Shown in pieces: positions 52,795-64,000 of a stretch of 64,000 bases of DNA. The notes under the pieces were generated by a model. That model saw only the letters and a list, made by a program, of their open reading frames with translations, searched no databases and was not told the DNA's origin. A program made the translations under genes and the position numbers. Numbering within the stretch: position 1 is the stretch's first letter; each line of letters begins with the position of its first letter. Source of the stretch: Anisus vortex (lineage: Eukaryota > Mollusca > Gastropoda > Planorbidae); contig OX421494.1 in NCBI GenBank assembly GCA_949126835.1, positions 3,169,201 through 3,233,200 of the forward strand, in the 5' to 3' direction.

Positions 52795-55700
52795 CTCAAT
52801 AATCACAATAATCACAATATTCACAATATTCACAATATTCACAATATTCACACAATAATCACAATATTCACAATAATCACAATATTCACAATATTCACAA
52901 TATTCACAATAATCACAATATTCACAATATTCACAATAATCACAATATTCACAATAATCAAAATAATCACAATATTCACAATATTCACAAAATTCACAAT
53001 AATCACAATAATCACAATAATCACAATATTCACAATATTCACAATATTCACAATAATCACAATATTCACAATATTCACAATAATCACAATATTCACAATA
53101 TTCACAATATTCACAATATTCACAATAATCACAATATTCACAATATTCACAATAATCACAATATTCACAATAATCACAATATTCACAATATTCACAATAT
53201 TCACAATATTCACAATAATCACAATATTCACAATAATCACAATATTCACAATATTCACAATATTCACAATATTCACAATATTCACAATATTCACAATATT
53301 CACAATAATCACAATATTCACTATAATCACAATATTCACAATAATCACAATAATCACAATATTCACAATATTCACAATAATCACAATATTCACAATAATC
53401 ACAATATTCACAATATTCACAATATTCACAATATTCACAATATTCACAATAATCACAATATTCACAATATTCACAATAATCACAATATTCACAATAATCA
53501 CAATATTCACAATATTCACAATATTCACAATATTCACAATATTCACAATATTCACAATATTCACAATAAACACAATATTCACAAAGTTCACAATATTCAC
53601 AATATTCACAATATTCACAATATTCACAATATTCACAATAATCACAATATTCACAATATTCACAATATTCACAATATTCACAATATTCACAATATTCACA
53701 ATATTCACAATATTCACAATATTCACAATATTCACAATATTCACAATAATCACAATATTCACAATATTCACAATAATCACAATATTCACAATATTCACAA
53801 TATTCACAATATTCACAATAATCACAATATTCACAATATTCACAATATTCACAATAATCACAATATTCACAATATTCACAATATTCACAATATTCACAAT
53901 AATCAAAATAATCACAATATTCACAATATTCACAATATTCACAATATTCACAATAATCACAATATTCACAATATTCACAATAATCACAATATTCACAATA
54001 ATCACAATATTCACAATACTAACAATATTCACAATAATCACAATATTCACAATAATCACAATAATCACAATATTCACAATATTCACAATAATCACAATAT
54101 TCACAAAATTCACAATATTTACAATATTCACAATATTCACAATATTCACAATATTCACAATAATCACAATATTCACAATATTCACAATATTCATAATAAT
54201 CACAATATTCACAATAATCACAATATTCACAATATTCACAATATTCACAATATTCACAATATTCACAATAATCACAATAATCACAATATTCACAATATTC
54301 ACAATAATCACAATATGTACAATAATCACAATATTCACAATATTCACAATATTCACAATATTCACAATAATCACAATAATCACAATATTCACAATATTCA
54401 CAATAATCACAATATGTACAATAATCACAATATTCACAATATTCACAATATTCACAATATTCACAATATTCACAATAATCACAATAATCACAATATTCAC
54501 AATATTCACAATATTCACAATATTCACAATAATCACAATATTCACAATATTCACAATATTCACAATATTCACAATATTCATAATATTCACAATATTCACA
54601 ATAATCTCAATATTCACAATATTCACAATAATCACAATATTCACAATATTCACAATATTCACAATAATCACAATAATCACAATATTCACAATATTCACAA
54701 TATTCACAATAATCACAATATTCACAATATTCACAATATTCACAATAATCAAAATAATCACAATATTCACAATATTCACAATATTCACAATATTCACAAT
54801 AATCACAATATTCACAATATTCACAATATTCACAATAATCACAATATTCACAATATTCACAATATTCACAATAATCACAATATTCACAATATTCACAATA
54901 ATCACAATATTCACAATAATCAAAATAATCACAATATTCACAATATTCACAATAATCACAATAATCACAATATTCACAATATTCACAATATTCACAATAA
55001 TCACAATATTCACAATATTCACAATATTCACAATATTCACAATATTCACAATATTCACAATAATCACAATATTCACAATATTCACAATAATCACAATATT
55101 CACAATAATCACAATATTCACAATATTCACAATATTCACAATATTCACAATAATCACAATATTCACAATAATCACAATATTCACAATATTCACAATATTC
55201 ACAATATTCACAATATTCACAATATTCACAATATTCACAATAATCACAATATTCACTATAATCACAATATTCACAATAATCACAATAATCACAATATTCA
55301 CAATATTCACAATAATCACAATATTCACAATAATCACAGTATTCACAATATTCACAATATTCACAATATTCACAATAATCACAATAATCACAATATTCAC
55401 AATAATCACAATATTCACAATAATCACAATATTCACAATATTCACAATAATCACAATATCCACAATATTCACAATATTTACAATATTCACAATATTCACA
55501 ATAATCACAATATTCACAATATTCACAATAATCACAATAATCATAATATTCACAATATTCACAATATTCACAATATTCACAATAATCACAATATTCACAA
55601 TATTCACAATATTCACAATATTCACAAATATTCATAATATTCACAATATTCACAATAATCACAATATTCACAATATTCACAATAATCAAAATATTCACAA

Positions 55701-58700
55701 TATTCACAATATTCACAATAATCACAATAATCACAATATTCACAATATTCACAATATTCACAATATTCACAATATTCACAATAATCACAATATTCACAAT
55801 ATTCACAATATTCACAATATTTACAATATTCACAATATTCACACTATTCACAATATTCACAATAATCACAATAATCACAAAGTTCACAATATTCACAATA
55901 TTCACAATATTCACAATATTCACAATATTCACAATAATCACAATATTCACAATATTCACAATATTCACAATATTCACAATATTCACAATATTCACAATAT
56001 TCACAATATTCACAATATTCACAATATTCACAATATTCACAATATTCACAATAATCACAATATTCACAATATTCACAATAATCACAATATTCACAATATT
56101 CACAATATTCACAATATTCACAATATTCACAATATTCACAATATTCACAATAATCACAATAATCACAATATTCACAATATTCACAATATTCACAATATTC
56201 ACAATAATCAAAATAATCACAATATTCACAATATTCACAATATTCACAATATTCACAATAATCACAATATTCACAATATTCACAATAATCACAATATTCA
56301 CAATAATCACAATTTTCACAATACTCACAATATTCACAATAATCACAATATTCACAATAATCACAATAATCACAATATTCACAATATTCACAATATTCAC
56401 AATATTCACAATAATCACAATATGTACAATAATCACAATATTCACAATATTCACAATATTCACAATATTCACAATATTCACAATAATCACAATAATCACA
56501 ATATTCACAATATTCACAATATTCACAATATTCACAATAATCACAATATTCACAATATTCACAATATTCACAATATTCACAATATTCATAATATTCACAA
56601 TATTCACAATAATCTCAATATTCACAATATTCACAATAATCACAATATTCACAATATTCACAATATTCACAATAATCACAATAATCACAATATTCACAAT
56701 ATTCACAATATTCACAATAATCACAATATTCACAATATTCACAATATTCACAATAATCAAAATAATCACAATATTCACAATATTCACAATATTCACAATA
56801 TTCACAATAATCACAATATTCACAATATTCACAATATTCACAATATTCACAATAATCACAATATTCACAATATTCACAATATTCACAATAATCACAATAT
56901 TCACAATATTCACAATAATCACAATATTCACAATAATCAAAATAATCACAATATTCACAATATTCACAATAATCACAATAATCACAATATTCACAATATT
57001 CACAATATTCACAATAATCACAATATTCACAATATTCACAATATTCACAATATTCACAATATTCACAATATTCACAATAATCACAATATTCACAATATTC
57101 ACAATAATCACAATATTCACAATAATCACAATATTCACAATATTCACAATATTCACAATATTCACAATAATCACAATATTCACAATAATCACAATATTCA
57201 CAATATTCACAATATTCACAATATTCACAATATTCACAATATTCACAATATTCACAATAATCACAATATTCACTATAATCACAATATTCACAATAATCAC
57301 AATAATCACAATATTCACAATATTCACAATAATCACAATATTCACAATAATCACAGTATTCACAATATTCACAATATTCACAATAATCACAATAATCACA
57401 ATATTCACAATAATCACAATATTCACAATAATCACAATATTCACAATATTCACAATATTCACAATAATCACAATATTCACAATATTCACAATATTCACAA
57501 TATTCACAATATTCACAATAATCACAATATTCACAAAGTTCACAATATTCACAATATTCACAATAATCACAATATTCACAATAATCACAATATTCACAAT
57601 ATTCACAATATTCACAATATTCACAATATTCACAATATTCACAATATTCACAATATTCACAATATTCACAATATTCACAATATTCACAATAATCACAATA
57701 TTCACAATATTCACAATAATCACAATATTCACAATATTCACAATATTCACAATATTCACAATAATCACAATATTCACAATATTTACAATATTCACAATAA
57801 TCACAATATTCACAATATTCACAATATTCACAATAATCAAAATAATCACAATATTCACAATATTCACAATATTCACAATATTCACAATAATCACAATATT
57901 CACAATATTCACAATAATCACAATATTCACAATAATCACAATATTCACAATACTCACAATATTCACAATATTCACAATAATCACAATATTCACAATAATC
58001 ACAATAATCACAATATTCACAATAATCACAATATTCACAAAATTCACAATATTTACAATATTCACAATATTCACAATATTCACAATATTCACAATAATCA
58101 CAATAATCACAATATTCACAATATTCACAATATTCACAATAATCACAATATTCACAATAATCACAATATTCACAATATTCACAATATTCACAATATTCAC
58201 AATATTCACAATAATCACAATAATCACAATATTCACAATATTCACAATAATCACAATATGTACAATAATCACAATATTCACAATATTCACAATATTCACA
58301 ATATTCACAATATTCACAATATTCACAATAATCACAATATTCACAATATTCACAATATTCACAATATTCACAATATTCACAATAATCACAATATTCACAA
58401 TATTCACAATATTCACAATATTCACAAATATTCATAATATTCACAATATTCACAATAATCACAATATTCACAATATTCACAATAATCAAAATATTCACAA
58501 TATTCACAATATTCACAATAATCACAATAATCACAATATTCACAATATTCACAATATTCACAATAATCACAATATTCACAATATTCACAATATTCACAAT
58601 AATCAAAATAATCACAATATTCACAATATTCACAATATTCACAATATTCACAATAATCAAAATATTCACAATATTCACAATATTCACAATATTCACAATA

Positions 58701-61700
58701 ATCACAATAATCACAATATTCACAATAATCACAATAATCACAATATTCACAATATTCACAATAATCACAATATCCACAATATTCACAATATTTACAATAT
58801 TCACAATATTCACAATAATCACAATATTCACAATATTCACAATAATCACAATAATCATAATATTCACAATATTCACAATATTCACAATATTCACAATATT
58901 CACAATAATCACAATATTCACAATAATCACAATATTCACAATATTCACAATATTCACAATATTCACAATATTCACAATATTCACAATATTCACAATATTC
59001 ACAATAATCACAATATTCACAATATTCACAATATTCACAATATTTACAATATTCACAATATTCACACTATTCACAATATTCACAATAATCACAATAATCA
59101 CAAAGTTCACAATATTCACAATATTCACAATATTCACAATATTCACAATATTCACAATAATCACAATATTCACAATATTCACAATATTCACAATATTCAC
59201 AATATTCACAATATTCACAATATTCACAATATTCACAATATTCACAATATTCACAATATTCACAATAATCACAATATTCACAATATTCACAATAATCACA
59301 ATATTCACAATATTCACAATATTCACAATATTCACAATATTCACAATATTCACAATATTCACAATATTCACAATAATCACAATAATCACAATATTCACAA
59401 TATTCACAATATTCACAATATTCACAATAATCAAAATAATCACAATATTCACAATATTCACAATATTCACAATATTCACAATAATCACAATATTCACAAT
59501 ATTCACAATAATCACAATATTCACAATAATCACAATTTTCACAATACTCACAATATTCACAATAATCACAATATTCACAATAATCACAATAATCACAATA
59601 TTCACAATATTCACAATATTCACAAAATTCACAATATTCACAATAATCACAATAATCACAATATTCACAATATTCAAAATATTCACAATAATCACAATAT
59701 TCACAATAATCACAATATTCACAATATTCACAATACTCACAATATTCACAATATTCACAATAATCACAATAATCACAATATTCACAATATTCACAATAAT
59801 CACAATATGTACAATAATCACAATATTCACAATATTCACAATATTCACAATATTCACAATATTCACAATATTCACAATAATCACAATATTCACAATATTC
59901 ACAATATTCACAATATTCACAATATTCACAATATTCACAATAATCACAATATTCACAATATTCACAATATTCACAATATTCATAATATTCACAATAATCA
60001 CAATATTCACAATATTCACAATAATCACAATATTCACAATATTCACAATATTCACTATAATCACAATAATCACAATAATCACAATATTCACAATATTCAC
60101 AATATTCACAATAATCACAATATTCACAATATTCACAATATTCACAATAATCAAAATAATCACAATATTCACAATATTCACAATATTCACAATATTCACA
60201 ATATTCACAATATTCACAATACTCACAATATTCACAATAATCACAATATTCACAATAATCACAATAATCACAATATTCACAATAATCACAATATTCACAA
60301 AATTCACAATATTTACAATATTCACAATATTCACAATATTCACAATATTCACAATAATCACAATAATCACAATATTCACAATATTCACAATATTCACAAT
60401 AATCACAATATTCATAATATTCACAATATTCACAATATTCACAATATTCACAATATTCACAATAATCACAATATTCACAATATTCACAATAATCACAATA
60501 TAAACAATATTCACAATATTCACAATATTCACAATATTCACAATATTCACAATAATCACAATATTCACAATATTCACAATATTCACAATATTTACAATAT
60601 TCACAATATTCACACTATTCACAATATTCACAATAATCAAAATAATCACAATAATCACAATATTCACAATATTCACAATATTCACAATATCCACAATATT
60701 CACAATATTCACAATATTCACAATATTCACAATATTCACAATATTCACAATATTCACAATATTCACAATATTCACAATATTCACAATATTCACAATAATC
60801 ACAATATTCACAATAATCACAATAATCACAATATTCACAATATTCACAATTATCACAATAATCACAATATTCACAATAATCACAATATTCACAATATTCA
60901 CAATAATCACAATATTCACAATAATCACAATAATCACAATATTCACAATATTCACAATATTCACAATATTCACAATATTCACAATAATCACAATATTCAG
61001 AATACTCACAATAATCAAAATAATCACAATATTCACAATATTCACAATATTCACAATACAATATTCACAATAATCACAATATTCACAATATTCACAATAA
61101 TTACAATATTCACAATAATCACAATATTCACAATATTCACAATAATCACAATATTCACAATAATCACAATAATCACAATAATCACAATATTCACAATATT
61201 CACAATAAACACAATAATCACAATATTTACAATAATCTCAATATTCACAATAATCACAATAATCACAATATTCACAATAATCACAATATTCACAATATTC
61301 ACAATAATTACAATATTCGCAATATTCACAATATTCACAATAATCGCAATATTCGCAATGTTCGCAATATTCGCAATATTCGCAATATTCACAATAATCA
61401 CAATAATCACAATATTCACAATATTCACAATATTCACAATAATCACAATAATCACAATATTCACAATAATCACAATATTCACAATATTCACAATAATCAC
61501 AATATTCACAATATTCACAATAATCACAATAATCACAATATTCACAATAATCACAATATTCACAATATTCACAATAATCACAATATTCAGAATACTCACA
61601 ATAATCAAAATAATCACAATATTCACAATATTCACAATATTCACAATATTTACAATAATCACAATATTCACAATAATCACAATATTCACAATATTCACAA

Positions 61701-64000
61701 TAATTACAATATTCACAATAATCACAATATTCACAATATTCACAATAATCACAATATTCACAATAATCACAATATTCACAATAATCACAATAATCACAAT
61801 ATTCACAATATTCACAATATTCACAATATTCACAATATTCACAACATTCACAATAATCACAATATTCACAATAATCTCAATAATCACAATATTCACAATA
61901 ATCACAATATTCACAATATTCACAATAATCACAATATTCGCAATATTCACAATATTTACAATAATCGCAATATTCGCAATGTTCGCAATATTCGCAATAT
62001 TCGCAATATTCACAATAATCACAATATTCGCAATATTCGCAATATTTGCAATAATCGCAATATTCGCAATATTCGCAATATTCACAATATTCGCAATATT
62101 CGCAATATTCGCAATATTCGCAAAATTCACAATAATCACAATATTCGCAATATTCACAATATTCACAATAATCGCAATATTCGCAATATTCGCAATATTC
62201 GCAATATTCACAATATTCACAAAATTCACAATAATCACAATATTCACAATATTCACAATATTCACAATATTCACAATAATCACAATATTCACAATAATCA
62301 CAATAATCACAATAATCACAATATTCACAATATTCACAATATTCACAATATTCACAATAATCACAATAATCACAATATTCACAATATTCACAATAATCAC
62401 AATATTCACAATAATCACAATATTCACAATATTCACCATATATTTACAATATTCACAATATTCACAATATTCACAATATTCACAATATTCACAATATTCA
62501 CAATATTCACAATATTCACAATAATCACAATAATCACAATATTCACAATATTCACAATATTCACAATATTCACAATATTCACAATATTCACAATATTCAC
62601 AATATTCACAATATTCACAATAATCACAATAATCACAATGTTCACAATATTCACAAAAATCACAATATTCACAATAATCACAATATTCACAATATTCACA
62701 ATATTCACAATATTCACAATATTCACAATATTCACAATATTCACAATATTCACAATATTCACAATATTCACAATAATCACAATAATCACAATATTCACAA
62801 TATTCACAATATTCACAATAATCACAATAATCACAATATTCACAATAATCACAATATTCACAATATTCACAATAATCACAATATTCGCAATATTCACAAT
62901 ATTCACAATAATCGCAATATTCGCAATGTTCGCAATATTCGCAATATTCACAATAATGACAATATTCGCAATATTCGCAATATTCGCAATAATCGCAATA
63001 TTCGCAATATTCGCAATATTCACAATATTCGCAATATTCGCAATATTCGCAATATTCACAATAATCACAATATTCGCAATATTCACAATATTCACAATAA
63101 TCGCAATATTCGCAATATTCGCAATATTCGCAATATTCGCAATATTCGCAATAATCGCAATATTCGCAATATTCACAATATTCGCAATATTCGCAATATT
63201 CACAATATTCGCAATATTCGCAATATTCGCAATATTCGCAATATTCACAATAATCACAATATTCGCAATATTCACAATATTCACAATAATCGCAATATTC
63301 GCAATATTCGCAATATTCGCAATATTCGCAATAATCACAATATTCACAATATTCACAATAATCACAATATTCACAATAATCACAATAATCACAATATTCA
63401 CAATAATCACAATATTCACAATATTCACAATAATCACAATATTCGCAATATTCACAATATTCACAATAATCGCAATATTCGCAATGTTCGCAATATTCGC
63501 AATATTCACAATAATGACAATGTTCGCAATATTCGCAATATTCACAATAATGACAATATTCGCAATATTCACAATATTCGCAATATTCGCAATATTCACA
63601 ATAATCACAATATTCGCAATATTCACAATATTCACAATAATCGCAATATTCGCTATATTCGCAATATTCGCAATATTCACAATAATCACTATATTCGCAA
63701 TATTCGCAATATTCGCAATATTCACAATAATCACAATATTCGCAATATTCGCAATATTCGCAATATTCGCAATATTTACAATAATCACAATATTCGCAAT
63801 ATTCGCAATATTCGCAATATTCACAATAATCACAATATTCGCAATATTCGCAATATTCGCAATATTCACAATAATCACAATATTCGCAATGTTCGCAATA
63901 TTCACAATATTCACAATATTCGCAATATTCGCAATATTCACAATATTCACAATAATCACAATATTCGCAATATTCGCAATATTCGCAATATTCGCAATAT
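52792..64000. repeat. 9-bp satellite array, over 11.2 kb, continues past the window
   Basis: Monomers AATATTCAC and AATAATCAC alternate irregularly; rare variants include AATATGTAC, AATCAAAAT, ACTATT and AATCTC. In the last 2.7 kb AATATTCGC and AATAATCGC join in. The plus strand is nearly G-free until about 61.3 kb. Because the period is 9, five of the six frames are free of stops, giving very long but meaningless Asn-Ile-His, Ile-Phe-Thr, Val-Asn-Ile and Glu-Tyr-Cys frames. Rare variants recur at fixed distances, showing large internal duplications. No gene or other element lies inside. Confidence 0.97.
61316..64000. repeat. CpG-bearing subdomain of the satellite
   Basis: Monomers ending CGC instead of CAC appear first near 61318 and become frequent to the end. 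A recurring block with AATGTTCGC (at 61357, 61978, 62925, 63483) sits in the same monomer context each time. Confidence 0.9.

Noticed and set aside
52756..63959. Giant open frames of about 440-1900 residues on both strands
   Set aside because: They are a by-product of a 9-bp (multiple of 3) satellite with no stop in five frames. Composition is a pure repeat of the monomer and there is no start context or unique sequence.

Overview
This is an AT-rich, intron- and transposon-laden animal nuclear window. Two spliced genes, tRNA-derived SINEs, RTE/L2/I/Tx1-type LINEs and many hAT-like DNA elements point to an invertebrate metazoan. A mollusc, perhaps a gastropod, is my best guess, but no marker in the window proves it.

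Two host genes can be modelled in full, both on the + strand. The first, in 2.4-23.6 kb, is a 12-exon SLC15/POT-family proton-coupled transporter most like SLC15A4. Its coding sequence of 1779 nt joins in frame across all eleven introns to give 592 residues. The second, in 30.9-37.8 kb, is a 3-coding-exon, 447-residue four-helix membrane protein with a claudin/PMP22-like first loop and a roughly 290-residue proline-rich tail. No other host gene is supported, and nothing in the window shows the two genes working together.

Layout. 0-2.4 kb: SINE end, small hAT remnant and a 48-bp x5 tandem repeat. 2.4-23.6 kb: transporter gene. Its eighth intron is about 9.2 kb and holds a nested stack: a 59-bp tandem duplication of the splice donor is split by a hAT element with an 8-bp target duplication, and that element is split by a full-length antisense Tx1/L1-like LINE with both ORFs open. 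23.6-30.9 kb: intergenic, with MITEs and SINEs. 30.9-37.8 kb: claudin-like gene. 38-40.2 kb: SINE and 3' fragments of L2- and RTE-type LINEs. 42.7-43.6 kb: hAT element. 43.6-50.6 kb: decayed I-group LINE with an RNase H domain, interrupted by a 2.57-kb hAT element and by an internal 47-bp tandem expansion. 50.9-52.8 kb: MITE, SINE, microsatellite, and a truncated hAT copy.

From about 52.79 kb to the window end (over 11.2 kb, running off the edge) lies one uninterrupted satellite of a 9-bp unit. It has nested long-range duplications (shifts of about 2.0, 2.8 and 3.3 kb), and a CpG-bearing variant appears only in the last 2.7 kb. It starts inside the truncated hAT copy. The very long open frames there are artefacts of a 9-bp period.

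The window looks like ordinary animal genes in a transposon graveyard, plus a large young-looking simple satellite. I see no defence system, operon or other gene cluster.
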